A stretch of DNA of 64,000 nucleotides from Calliphora vicina (Eukaryota > Arthropoda > Insecta > Diptera > Calliphoridae): assembly GCF_958450345.1 (NCBI RefSeq), contig NC_088784.1:61489247-61553246 (forward strand), read 5' to 3'. Shown here piece after piece: positions 46,367-58,740 of this stretch (the stretch's first letter is position 1; every line of letters begins with the position of its first letter). Below the pieces are notes generated by a model. The model saw only the letters and a program-made list of their open reading frames with translations. It searched no databases and was not told where the DNA came from. The translations under genes were made by a program, and so were the position numbers.

Positions 46367-47340
46367 CACGGTGCTACGATGGAAAACGACCTAGCATATG
46401 TTATAGGGCTTGTACAATAGAAATTGTGTCAAAAAGTTTCCAAAACACCCTCAAATTCAGAAATTATTCTGAAAAAACCATTTTCAGTTAGTCCGTGAAC
46501 TTATCGATCTGTAACTCAGTCAATCTCTGTCCGATTTTAAATTTTTTAACGGGCTTAAAAAGAAAACTGATTACGCTTTAAAATTGTTTTTGTTAAGAAT
46601 ATCTAAAAGAAAAACAAAATTTATCACCTTTTTTGATTTTAATCGCTTTTCATTGCTTATTTTGATATGGAAGCTTATACAAATTTATACCAACGTATTA
46701 AGGAAATTTAGTTCTTAACAAACCATAGTTTTAATAATTCAAATCGGATGAAAATTGTAAAAGTTATTCAACTTTTCATTAACACCTTTTTAATATTTTC
46801 GCCCCCAGCCCATATGAATAAAAAAAAAAACAAAAAAATATAAAAAAAAAATTTTCTACAATTTTTAATTTACAAGGGAAATTTTGTGAAACTTTTTTCG
46901 AGTATAAACCGATTTTAACAACTAATATCTCGTTTTTGTCTATAAATTACTGTGCAAAAAAAATAGGGTTTCATAGACAAAATTTAAAATAACTATTGTT
47001 GAATTTGAAAAATTAGGAAAAAAAAATAAAAAAGAAAGCCAAACTATTTATAAAAACTTAAACAATTTCTAGGAATATAAATCTTATACATACATTTTAA
47101 GAAAGCTTAATTTTTTACCTAACTATAGTTGTTTAAAATTTTGAAATCGGTCTAAAAATGTGTGAGTTAGAGGTACTAAAGTACTACGACCTATCCTAAA
47201 ACAGTTTTTTCAAAATATCTAGTTTTTGAGGGTGTTTCAAAATCTTTGAAAACGGTTTTAGTATGTCCTCACCTAGGCCTACAACATCCACTTGGTGGCT
47301 TTTCAAGTTCTGACAAAAAGTGTCATTTTGTAGCAGAGTG
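46367..47340. mobile_element. Putative 974-bp inverted-repeat element
   Basis: The left end CACGGTGCTACGATGG..ACGACC and, in reverse complement, the right end CACTCTGCTACAAAATGACAC share a GTGCTAC/CTGCTAC core. Further inside, both arms carry AAAACACCCTCAAA (46445, and in reverse near 47225). There is no coding frame, and no clear target duplication. Confidence 0.5.
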
Positions 47341-48738
47341 TTATTATAATAATTATTATATTAAAGTTAAATAAAAAGGTCAAATAATGTTAAATAAAAA
47401 GAAATTGAAACCGAAATTTCTGCAATATATGTAATTTGAAAATTCTGAAACAAAATTAGAAATTTCTGAAATAAATGTAGAATTTTAAAATTCAATTGGA
47501 AATGGTGAATAATATTTCAAAATAAATTAAAAATTATGATTTATTGTAGTAAATTCTCTACTATAGCTGCCAGGCGACAATTGTTTTCATAATGCAAAAC
47601 TGTAATTATATTAAATGCGTCCATTTATGAAAATATGAAGGACCTTTTAAAATGTTAATTGACCGTATATTGGAAATACAAAATATACAATCTATAAGTA
47701 AATGTTATTTCACCTAACAAAGCAAACAATGCCACCATTTATCCTCAAACCAACTCTAAATCTTATAATCATATCTTTTGTTTTCCTATCGAATATAACA
47801 AAAAAAAAAATAATATCAAATAATTGATCATTGTAATTGTTATCCCTTTTTATTTATCTCCCCTCAACCCAATTTTTTCTTAGTAAATTCCTGTTATTGT
47901 GTGTTTTTTTTCTTTTTTGTTCGCCTTTGGATACTCTCGTACCTTCATGTTTTTAAATGAAAAAAAAAAGAAATAAAATAATTTTTGTATTTAAGTATTT
48001 TCTTTATCGTTCGCATTGTATTAAAATGTGACAAAATTTGACACGTGATTCATTAATAAGTGGTTGAGAGAGGTACTTACAACTGAAACTGAAACCAAGC
48101 CAGCCAACCCAGACAATGCAAAACCCACACCAAGCATCATCTATCCTACCATTTATCCAACCATCCAACAAAATTATACATGAGCAGAAGACAACTGCGG
48201 TTTATTTTGTTCAGTTTTATTATTTTCAATTTCTCTACCAACATTCTGTTTCGCCACAGTGAAATTCGTACAAATACAGCACGGTAGTAATAATGGCAAC
48301 AACTACAACGAAATAGTTAAAGTAAATTTAACAAATCGTAACATAAATCCAACAAAAACAACTATAACTACTTGTACAGCAGGAGAATCAGAAAAAAAAT
48401 GAAAATATATAGTAACTAAATAGCCACGCTCTGCTTCTCAGACCTCAAGTGTACAAGTCTTCGTAGATGCGTGCGTGTTATTCTGTATATGTGGAAATGT
48501 TTAAGTGTACAGTGAATACCCAGTAGTTCTGGGAAACTGTCTAGGTGTGAGTTTATAACAATCATATTTTTTTCTGGATGACTGTCCAGAAATAGTAGTT
48601 CTACATATCATTTAAGGTACCACTGGTTACTAGGTAATTGAATTGTCCCATTAGTTGTGGTTAGATTTAGTTTTAATATGCTCAACTCCCAATTTAAGTA
48701 TTGATAAATTCAAAATGCTCTGTGTTTGATTTTCATAA
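47341..48738. other. AT-rich stretch, nothing recognised
   Basis: No gene or defined repeat. 48050-48180 is locally less AT-rich (Cys/Pro-poor, CCAACC-rich) but shows no frame or splice pattern that I trust. Confidence 0.35.
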
Positions 48739-50310
48739 AAATTACTTTTTGATGGTAAAATGTTTTTTGCTGTTTTATTGGCATTTTTGTTATTTTTCTA
48801 TCATACACTATTAATTTTTCTGAATGCAAAACTATCTATCTTTTCAAATAATTAATTTAAAAAATTTTTTTTTAATAATTTCTTCATAAAATATATATTT
48901 TCTTACTATTTTTTGCATGTTGAACATGAATTTGATATTTTTTAAACGTTTACCAAAATAACGTAAGCCGACTCTGAATTGAATTTCCATGAAAATATTT
49001 CACCTTTATGTTTTTGGAAAATATAATGTCCATGGCATGAAAATAAATGGTTAAAGTTGGAATTTGCTTAAAAAGGTGTCTACTTTTAAAGTTTCACCAT
49101 CATGGTTATTTATCTAATGCTCTATCTCATTTTGCTGCGGAAAGGTCATAAGATAGAGATTAAATTGAAAAATCAATATAAACGCTTGCCAATCGATTAT
49201 TTTTGAATTACTACAGCAGCTAGAAATACTGTTAAAATTAACAAAGACATCGTAAAAAATCCGTTTGAATCTTCCATTAGACCAGGACGAGTAAAGAACG
49301 AGAGACACAGTAGGTCTAATTTAAGATCTCTTTTATATCCTCCAGATGATAGCATTAAATATATATTAACCCTCTAACCCACAAAAGTGCCTCAAGGCTT
49401 GCATTACAAAATACCAATTGTCTCAAAAAGTAATTATAATTTTTTTTTTAATTTTAACTGTGACTTTAGTACAGATTTTTTAACATTTCCCCCGAAGGTC
49501 GAAATGCATTCTGTCTTTTAGTTTTTTTTCTGTCATCTGTTTTGTGAGTAATGTAATAATTTTAGCACAATTTTGTGTGTAATTTTTTTTTAAATCAAAA
49601 TTTTACTAACTTTTAGTCGCCCGATCTTTCCGTAATATTTTTATTAGTTATTTTTCATTAGTTTTTCAATAAAATCGTATCATAACAGGGCAACAATGCC
49701 CTGAGGCACTCTTCACCTTTTTGCATCTGGTTCCTAAACAAATTAGTTTCCGATGGCTCTTCTGAGTATCTTGGATCATTATTACGCTAAAAAGACTTAT
49801 TCGACAATTTTTTTTAGCTTTTTAAAGTTTGCGGGTTAGAGGGTTAAGTTTTTATACAGATCACATTGATCTACCTTTTTGTAGTATTCAACCTTATACA
49901 GGACATATTAAACCAAAACCTCTATATTCTATTCCACTATCAATTCAGCCTAATAAGTGAAATAATTTGCTAAATTTGAAGAGCATAATTCACCGGAATA
50001 CCATTACATTTACAATAATTTACAACCATCTAACTCCAAAAAAAAAAACTTAAAAAAGCAAAAAAAAACTTTTTTCTATAACTTTTTGTTTAACATTGTT
50101 TATTGTCACTTTTTTACCGTTATATTAAATAAATCACGTTAAAAACTGAAAGATTGTATAAATAAAATTAAAATAATTTATTTTTATTAAAATCTGATCA
50201 TTTTAATACATAAACATTGAACATTTTTGAGAAGCAAAATAATCTATCTATCATAAAGTCCCCAATAATGCAAAAATTTTAAAAATCAATTATGTGGGAG
50301 ATTCATTAGT
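48739..50310 (+). mobile_element. Unrecognised transposon X, copy 1, with nested MITE
   Basis: It aligns in order with 54985-56215: TTTTTGATGGTAAAATG, TTTTTCTGAATGCAAAACT, TCTGAATTGAATT, CCATTAGACCAGGACGA, AGATCACATTGATCT, TTTTTGAGAAGCAAAATA. It contains the decayed remains of the protein fragment that is better kept in the second copy. A piggyBac-type MITE interrupts it at 49370-49843. Confidence 0.7.
49370..49843. mobile_element. 474-bp piggyBac-type MITE
   Basis: The ends CCCTCTAACCCACAAA and, in reverse complement, CCCTCTAACCCGCAAA are inverted repeats flanked by TTAA on both sides (49366-49369 and 49844-49847). TTAA targets and CCCT ends are diagnostic of piggyBac. The matching place in the second copy of the host repeat (55718-55721) has a single TTAA and no insert, which confirms the boundaries. 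It is about 0.5 kb long with no transposase. Internal GTGCCTCAAGGC / GCCCTGAGGCAC form a second inverted pair. Confidence 0.93.
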
Positions 50311-52390
50311 TGCTTTAAAAATTATTGTAGAATACCGAATTTTAATAAATCAAGAAAAAAACAGTTTTTTTGCTCTCCTGAAAAGTTGTGTTTTTTAAGA
50401 TAGAGGGTTTTGAACATACATATGCCCTCGTTAAGCTAGTACCTCTGCTCTTCACAGGTTGCTTAGGTCAGATCAACATTTTCCCAAAGTCTTTATGTAA
50501 GCTAAAGAAAAGTATTGTACAAATAAAACTATAGAGCCAAATTTTACTAAAATTGAGTTCAATCGATATTATAATATTCAGAATTTAAATATTCAGTGTA
50601 TTCGGAGATTATCAGAAAGCTTCGATTTAAGTTGAATACCGACATATTTAAGACATTAATAAGTGCTAAATCCTTATTTCAAGATGACATTTGTATGGGG
50701 GCTACCAAAAGCTTACGTACCAAATTGTATCAAATTATCTCTCACTATGGTGGTGTATGGTATATAAATACATCGCTGTTTGCATCGATACACATAAAAA
50801 ATCAAATATTTAGAAAAATAATTGATATGCTCCACAAAATAAGACTTTTTGTTTTCCTCAAAACCTTAATAACGTTTAATTAATTGGACGTAAAGGTACA
50901 CAAATTTAAAATGTTGGTTCAAACTACATATATGCAGATATCAATGGTATAAACAATAAGAAAAATTAGCACGTATATTTCTTTGCCGTATATCAGAATT
51001 CCGAGTTTTTGTATGTGAGCTAAAACAATAATAAGCTGAAAATATCCCGAAATTGGAAAGATAAATTAAACAATTTAGACTACAAAGAAACACTAAGTGA
51101 CAATATACTCTCCTAAAGACTTATTTTGGTGTGAAATAGATACTTTCTAAAGTGAAGTGCAAAACAAATGTTTAAAGTGACTACATTCTAGATTACTTAG
51201 AGATTCTAAAGTGACAATTGACTTCATGCTAGATTACCTGGAATGTATCAAGTAACCAATTAACTTCTCTCTACGCTGCAAATAGTACATACGTGACAAA
51301 TGACCGTAATATATAAATTGGAGTTTGCCAAGTGATCAGACATAAATGGAGATTACTTTCTATAAGGCAAACATTGACTACTTGTAGAACTGCCGGGTGT
51401 ACAGTGAATAAAAACAAGTGCGAGAATAGTTGTATAAGTATGTGAATGTTGGAGTGTTTGTATTTGTAATATCAGGAACTCTAGTCATACAGCTGACACA
51501 TGTGTAATGCCAAGCTGAAGAGATTTTGCTGACTTTTTTCTCATTTCAATATGCAGAATAGAAAAAAAATGTCTGTAAGACCATCATAACAACAAGATGG
51601 AAGCGAAAACAACAACAGCAACCACAAATCTTGAAAGAATTATATGAATATGTCAGTAATACACTAAAAGAAATATTTAGCAAATCTATATTTTTTATAA
51701 ATTGAATTAAAGAGACTGGACTTCTTCAGTTTTATTTTAAGAAATGTAATAAAATTAACAATGAGCAGCTATACCTGAATTGTATTGCAATTTAATGTGA
51801 CTGATCTGCCTTACAACCATTTAGTTCATTGGTAGGCGTTCATATTGTTGAGATTACGAACATTTTCGTGAATTTACACGTACACAACCCGACAGTAAAC
51901 AAAACACACAGCAAGATCGTAAAAAATACAAATAACTCATTTAGTTGCAAACAATAGAGCGTAAAAATACAAATATTTCATTCTGTTGCTTGATGTTGTT
52001 GCGGATTTTTTATTTTTAACCCATACATGCACACAAACTACAATTTCTCTTTTTGCGCTTCCCCGATTTAGTTTTTCAATATATACTTTTCTTAGCTTTG
52101 GTTTAGCTAACCAACTGCCTATTTTTTGAGACCGCCCTAAAGTATGCCATATTATTCCTGAGTATAATTGTTATTATTGAAATATATCACTCATACGCTA
52201 AGATGGTTCTGTAAATGAAAAAAAAAACATTTTTCTAAATTTTTGTCTTCAGTTATTAATTTTGTATAAGGAAAATCAGTTTATTTCTGTAAAATTTTAC
52301 ATTAAGTTATATTTGTTTCTAAAAGTGTATTCGTATGTATTTTATACATTGTATATAGTTACATATCTATGTATATTGAATATATATAGA
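50311..52390. other. AT-rich stretch with a DINE-like fragment
   Basis: 50640-50790 contains TTTGTATGGGGGCTACC and CACTATGGTGGTGTATGGTATA, terminal modules of the DINE-like repeats. The open frame at 50596-50883 runs through that fragment. Elsewhere no gene, RNA or repeat is recognised. Confidence 0.4.
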
Positions 52391-54246
52391 ACCACTATGT
52401 AAACACTTGACTGTTACAAAATGTTCCACGTTTTCATTTTTATTTCTTTCAGTTTTTTTTTTTATTTATTTTTTATTTTGTCTTCATTCGCATGTATTTG
52501 GTTGGATAATGATGCTGGCACTACTGTCACTATTACTGCTCTTATTGTCTACACTGCTACGACTACTACTATTGCATACAACTACATACTACCACTACAG
52601 CCAATGCCACTACAGTTTGAGTAGTAAATTTTGATGAGCTACAGTGGGTTAATAAGTGGTTGTAGTTAGTGGAAGATAAGTAAATTTATCTATTCCTCGT
52701 CACGTATGATTTTTTGGTTAATTGTCGCTTAGTTTATACTACATTTGTTAAAACTTATTTTGTAATAGTTCAAAATAGTTTCACAGTGCGAAGTACAAAA
52801 TTTTGTTGATAAAAAAGCGTAACCGTCAACAATAAAATATAAGAAAACAAACAAGATATTATTGACAGATATGTCCGACCACTAGAAACACAACACCTCT
52901 TACAGGTATATGCAAGTCCGATCCGCAAAATGGGATTCAAAACCAGTTGTTCAGCAAAAAAAAAAAATTCTTTTACCAAAAAACGCTAAAATATTTTTTT
53001 ATAATAACGCTTCTTTTTATAAAAGCTTTTCATAAGCTTTTCTAGATTCAAAAACTAATGTTTTTCATCTGCATTATTTTCAAACTAAATCCACTGTGCA
53101 GTTGATGATGTGGTTTAAACAAGACACATGTATAGAATACTACACACACACACTAAAAACTTTGACATACACACATTCTTACAACAGATACTTGAACATG
53201 ATGATGTTGTTGTTCTTGGTACATATTTCATTATAGCTTTTTGTATATTTTATATCGTTTCAGTTCTTTTTTCCCCACTCTGATATTTTTATGGCTTCTT
53301 GATAATGTTTTTTTTTTGTTTGATATCCACTGCCAGTATTATGTTCATGCATGCAGCATCCAACAACAAACTACTTACAGTTATTCAAACACAAACACAC
53401 GAACTCTGAGCAAATAATGAACACACACAACACACTTCATATAAATAATCCGCTACACTGACCTGTGTACATTGTTGTTGTTCTTGTCTTATTTGTTCGT
53501 TAAATAGTCGGTTAAATTTCTCATTTTCTCAAGAACACACGAACCGTAATAAAACAAAAACGAGCAAAAACAACAACCACATTTACAGTCTCAAGCTCAT
53601 ACACACCGAGTTACACAATAACAACACTAAGTATTATTTAATACATATTTGGTGGTATTTAGTGTTGGTGTGATTGTTGTTGTTGCTGCTGTTGGTGCTG
53701 ATGTATTTGTTGGATAACAACAACCACCAACAGCAGGGATAAGAAACAAATTAATTGCATATAAATATTTAAATAAAGATGTTAAAAAAGCAATTTTAAT
53801 ACTTCTTTTAATCGGCCAATAAAAGTCCACATTAAAAAAAAAACACAAATAAAAAGAAACCAAAAACAGGAGCCAATAAAACGTATGTAAATAGTGATTT
53901 GACATGCTCAAAATACACGCTGCATACAAATTCATGTAAATTCAGAATAAATCATTAATTTTATTTATTTTCTTGTCTTAAAATGAATTAACTAAGTAAT
54001 ACAATTGGAATTCGATTTAACTTAACTTATGGTTCTATTTGTAAAATTTGGAAAAAAGCTAAACTATATTATAATCATCAGAAAAAACCCTCGCTTTGCT
54101 TCAGGGCGCCCCTAATCCATTTCATTGACTTTTTCCTGAAAAATTAAAGAAGTCGAAATAAATATATCTACTTGTTTATAAAATACTAATTAGTTATAAC
54201 TTTTGTTTTTCATATTTAAAAATCATTTAATATTCATTTAAAATAT
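52391..54246. other. AT-rich stretch, microsatellites only
   Basis: A pyrimidine/ACT-rich tract at 52500-52620 creates overlapping frames with no domain. A TTG/CTG trinucleotide run lies at 53670-53700. The 102-codon minus frame at 53627-53935 is microsatellite-derived at one end and hydrophobic elsewhere, so it is not supported as a gene. Confidence 0.4.
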
Positions 54247-54729
54247 TGTTACGAATTTGCAATAGCGATTTGAATTTAACGGTCTGTAACGACTGTCTGG
54301 AACATTCATCATGTTTATAAACATGTCCATCAGTATGGCAACACTAAATGTTTAAGGTGCTAACATTAACACCGAAGGCTCTAGAATTCTAATATACGAG
54401 TTTTGACCGTTAAGATCAATCTAGGCTACTGAGATGAATATTGTATAAATAGTGACTGCGGTTGCAGTAGTCAAGCAGTCTACATAATTTGAAGCATAGT
54501 TAAGTAAAGACATCAACTGCCAGTGTATACTTGTACATTATAAGGTGTGTTTGTTTCTGCGAATTTATAAACGTGTATAATAACACTGATTGACTATTTA
54601 AACTGTTGTTTCAAATAAATAAAGAGTTGTTACAAATTTTAAACTACTAGACTGCTTTTATTTGCAATCAAAAATATTGAGTTTATTTAAAGGAAATAAA
54701 CTACGTTTTTAAAAGGTAAAAACGTAACA
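54247..54729 (+). mobile_element. 483-bp solo LTR of an LTR retrotransposon
   Basis: It begins TGTTACGAATT and ends AAAACGTAACA, so the TG..CA ends sit in a short inverted repeat (TGTTACG/CGTAACA). It contains a TATA box, TATAAATAG, at 54444-54452 and overlapping AATAAA signals at 54614-54623 in the right order for an LTR promoter and poly(A) site. No primer-binding site, polypurine tract or gag/pol is next to it on either side. That indicates a solo LTR left by recombination. Flanks ATAT and ATAA are nearly a 4-bp duplication. Class (Ty3/gypsy-like) is inference. Confidence 0.78.
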
Positions 54730-54984
54730 ATAATAAAAATTTGTTATAATCAACAGGTCGGAAAATCAAATAATAGATTACCTTATTTCAAAAAAGTCGA
54801 ACGGTCATCTAACTGTAAAGGTTACATTACAATTTAATAAAAAGTCGAAAAAAGTTACTTTTCATAAATAACGATGAAAACACTCTTTAAAAGTAGAAAG
54901 TTCGAAAAGTGGACTTCAAAGGTAAAAAAGTTAAAAAGTCGTGTGCGTTAGACTGGCTCATAGACAATTTTTTTACCAAAACGA

Positions 54985-56215
54985 AAATGGCTTTTTGATG
55001 GTAAAATGTTCAATAAAACAGCCCTCATCTATGGTGCGAATTTCATAAAAAAAACTTTTTTTTGCTGTTTTATTTGCATTTCTGTTATTTTTATATCTCA
55101 CACAATTAATTTTTCTGAATGCAAAACTCTCTATCTTTGCATATAATTAATTTTCAAAATATTGTAATAATTTCTTCTTGAAATACATGTTTTCTTACTA
55201 CATGAATTTGACATTTTATAATCGTTTATCAAAATAGCGAAAGACGATTCTGAATTGAATTGCCATGAAAATATTTTACCTTTTTGTTTATGGAATAGCT
55301 AAAGTTGGAATATGCTTTAAAAAGTGTCCACTTTTAAGGTGTCATCATCATGGTTGTGGCTACCAAAACAACAACCATTATTAATCTAATTGCTACGAAA
55401 AATAATTAAGTTGTTGAACAGTAGTTCTTAGAGAAAGGCCATACGCAAATGGAGTGCGTATGTCCTTGTCAATAGATTACTTGTCAATCGATTACGTTAG
55501 AATTACTAGAGAAGCCTGAAAAACTGTTCAAATTAACAATGAGATCGTAAAAAAGCCGTTTGATGCAGAATATTTAAATTATGATTTCTTTAATAATTAC
55601 AATGATGACAAACTTATGTTTTTTTCTTCCATTAGACCAGGACGAATAAAGAACGATCCTACCATGTATAATTTAAGATCTATTTTATATCTTCCAAATG
55701 ATAGCATACAATTTATATTAAGTTTTGATAAAGATCACATTGATCTGCCTGTTCGTATTCAACATTATACAAGACATATTGAACAAAAACCTCTGTGTTC
55801 TGGTCCACTATAAATTCAGCCTAATAAGTGGAAGAATTTGCAAGATTTGAAGAGGGTAATACCACCGGAAAACAATTATTTTTACGATAATTTACAGCAA
55901 TCAAACTCCAAAAAAAAACGTAAAAAAGAAAAAAAAATTCTATAACTATTACTTTAACTGTTTATTATTAATTTTTTACCTTTTGTTGTATTATTAGCCG
56001 TTATATTAAATAAATCACGTTCAAAACTGACAGACGGCCTAAAGGAAATCAAAATAATTTATTTTTATTAAAATGCGAAACCCTCTATCTAATCATTTTC
56101 ATACAGACACATTGAATATTTTTGAGAAGCAAAATACTCTCTCTATCATAAAGTCTCCAATAATGCAAGATTTTGCAAAAAAAATTTAAAATTATATGAG
56201 AATTATATATGAATT
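54985..56215 (+). mobile_element. Unrecognised transposon X, copy 2
   Basis: This is the better-preserved copy of the repeat at 48739-50310. It retains the empty TTAA site at 55718-55721 and a protein fragment at 55570-55910. The ends were not resolved to exact bases. Confidence 0.7.
55568..55930 (+). pseudogene. C-terminal fragment of an unidentified transposon protein
   Basis: A frame open upstream of the ATG at 55616 reads SSIRPGRIKNDPTMYNLRS, then ILYLPNDSIQF, then HIDLPVRIQHYTRHIEQ. After an in-frame TAA at 55811 it continues coherently as NKWKNLQDLKRVIPPENNYFYDNL and a Lys-rich tail, so the stop is probably a later mutation. Because it occurs in both copies of a repeat, it is a transposon protein rather than a host gene. 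I could not assign a superfamily. Confidence 0.55.
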
Positions 56216-58051
56216 TTAATATCTCAAGTAATACGCGACAAAAATAGTTTTTGGCTCTTAACATCAAAAATTCGTATAAATTATAAATTTCACACTATTA
56301 AGAATAGCGTTGTGTGCGGCCTGAAGAGCTCTTTCTAATGATACCCCATATGATACGTGTCGTTCGAAGAAAATACAAATATTATCAAAAAATTTATTTT
56401 TTTAAAAATGTTTCAGCTAAAGAACGGTTATCAAAAGACACAAAATATTTTGGAAAACATTATAAAACATCCAAAATTTGTTTTGAGGGGGGTAACAAAA
56501 ATAATTTTTTCATCTCCATATGAACTTAGTAGTTCTACTGTGTGTGGAAGTGTATATATTTGTAATGATACATGAGCTCTCCAGATTTAGCTTTATCTCG
56601 ATTTTCTTTGATTTCATAGAAAAAATGTCTTAATTTACCCCAAATAAATTAATTTTTCTCTAACATACCACAAATGTATCTTAAATTACCAAAACAAAAA
56701 AAAAAAAACTAAAAACAACAAATTCCACAATCTATTATCGCTTATGAAAACAAAATGCTAAAACAAATTATTTATTGTCATTAAAACATCCTGGGCTTTT
56801 ATTAAATTATTATGATTTTATTTTTATTATATTGTTTTTTTTTGCGTTTTTTTTTTGCTTTACTTGTGCCCCACATCACAATAAACATAAATTAATCATT
56901 TTCTTTTGACACGTGTTATAATATTTTCAGACACACCAATGTACACATACTGACACACAGATATTTTGTATACACCATCATGAATACACACACACAAACA
57001 TATACATACATACATGTATGTATGTATACATTAACTAATACATTGAAAATGTGAAAAAATAACAGCTCGAGAATGAGAGACAGTTATGGTGATACAACTG
57101 AAAAGGAAGAGAGAAAAAAGTGTCTGAACGTAGTAGTACACTTTTCAGAAAATTATTGTGCAAATGTTAATAGGTTTATGACATTTACATTGACACAAAC
57201 ATACAGGCAAATACATACATACACAAGCACTTTGTATATGTTGAATTTATACATCCACATTTACTGTGTAACAGCCGCAGTAACAAAAAAAAATTTACAA
57301 ATTTTTTCCTGTGTCAAGTCAATATAATTATGGATGTATATGAATTGCATGAATATATTGTAATTTCCGTTTTAAATCATCGAATGAACTTTTAAATACA
57401 CATACACTTAAATACATATATACATATGTACTTACATCTATATGTTAGGATGGTTCATAAGAGTCATAATTTTGAGTTTCTTAATAAATTCAGCACTTAT
57501 GGTGTTAAATGAAATACTTAAAGCATAGAGTAATAATGCTCTTATATAATCGCTAAAACAAATTAATGTGAATTTATTCTTCTTAGGTCGATGAGTTTAA
57601 AATGTGTGCTTATGAGTCTAGATTTTCGAAAATACATTTCAATCCATATTAACTATTATGGATTATCGTTACTAAATCTTCAGCATAAGCAGAGAAGTTA
57701 TGTCGCCATAGAATTTAATAAGAAAAAACAATGCACATTTATATGACCACTAAACCATTTCGAATTCTAGTTCTAAAGTTTCTAATTATATTTCGGAAAT
57801 TTCTAAATGTATTTAATAATTTTCTAATTGTATTTTAGAAAAATCTAATAACAATACTAATGAAAATTTCTGAAGTACAAATAGACCCAGGAAAAATTTT
57901 GCGAATTCTGGTAATGGCAACTAGTTATCACATACATTATTTTGTAATGAGTGGTGATTACCCAACACACTATTTCATTAGTAGAGTAGGTATTTATTTT
58001 TATTTTTGTTGGTTATGAACTATTGCATTTAGCACAGCTATCTAGGGTGAA
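56216..58051. other. AT-rich stretch, nothing recognised
   Basis: The only structure is a perfect palindrome of alternating TATG/CATA words at about 57000-57029. The overlapping frames at 56314-56575 and the frame at 57073-57327 show no domain. Confidence 0.35.
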
Positions 58052-58740
58052 CAGTGGGGCAGAATCAAATTGGAAATAAATCTTGCATTAAAATCGAAAC
58101 GGCTCATCCGATCGGCATAAAATTTGACATGCGCGTAGCCAATGAGTACTCGACTTTAAGTTATTTAAATGGGTCCTAAAAATTACTCGGGGACGGCGCT
58201 ATGGGGGCTCAAAGTTGAGTACCTTCGACATGTAAAATTTTTAACACGTGCAATATTTTTGTTTCCCTTCCGATTTCAAAGATTTTTATATTTTTGAAAA
58301 GCGCTTTGCTAGGTCTTGAAAAAACATGCGTGTGCTATTTATTTCTTATAATTTCCGAGTTATTAGCATTTCAAAATTTAAATTTTAAAATTTTGCCATA
58401 CCTTGGTCCACTTTTTTAAAAATATAGGTCGTACTTTTAGACAGAATAGACTAGAATTTTTTTGTTACTTAGACAACTAAATTGCAAATAACATACAAAA
58501 GATTTCAGAGCAATATCAATTATGGATCCAAAACGATTTGCAATTTAAATATTCAAAAAATAGTTAATTTGGGCGAAAAGGTGACTTAACTCTTTTTTTA
58601 TTCCAAATAAACTTTCTTTAAGGACAAATAACAATTTTATATTTTTCTGTGAGGTATCTTTACGAAGTACATGTCCTATTTTTGTAGTATGTCGCCCCTA
58701 CGCCCTTCGGAATATGACTTATTTTTTTTTTATCAAAATT
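58052..58740. mobile_element. Inverted-repeat element Y, copy 2, right end missing
   Basis: It begins CAGTGGGGCAGAATCAAA and follows 27787-28607 in order (ACCTTCGACATGTAA, TTTTTAACACGTGCAAT, ATTTCCGAGTTAT, GCGAAAAGGTGACTTAACT, CCTACGCCCTTCGGAAT). The final about 100 bp with the right terminus is absent. Confidence 0.75.

Noticed and set aside
52407..52634. Two overlapping open frames over an ACT-rich tract
   Set aside because: Both are explained by simple-sequence composition. No domain, no splice context.
53627..53935. 102-codon minus-strand membrane-like frame
   Set aside because: Part is a GTT/GCT microsatellite shadow and the rest is hydrophobic AT-rich translation with no signature.
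57000..57029. Perfect palindrome of TATG/CATA words as a regulatory site
   Set aside because: Alternating TATG/CATA microsatellites are common in fly introns and produce such palindromes by chance.
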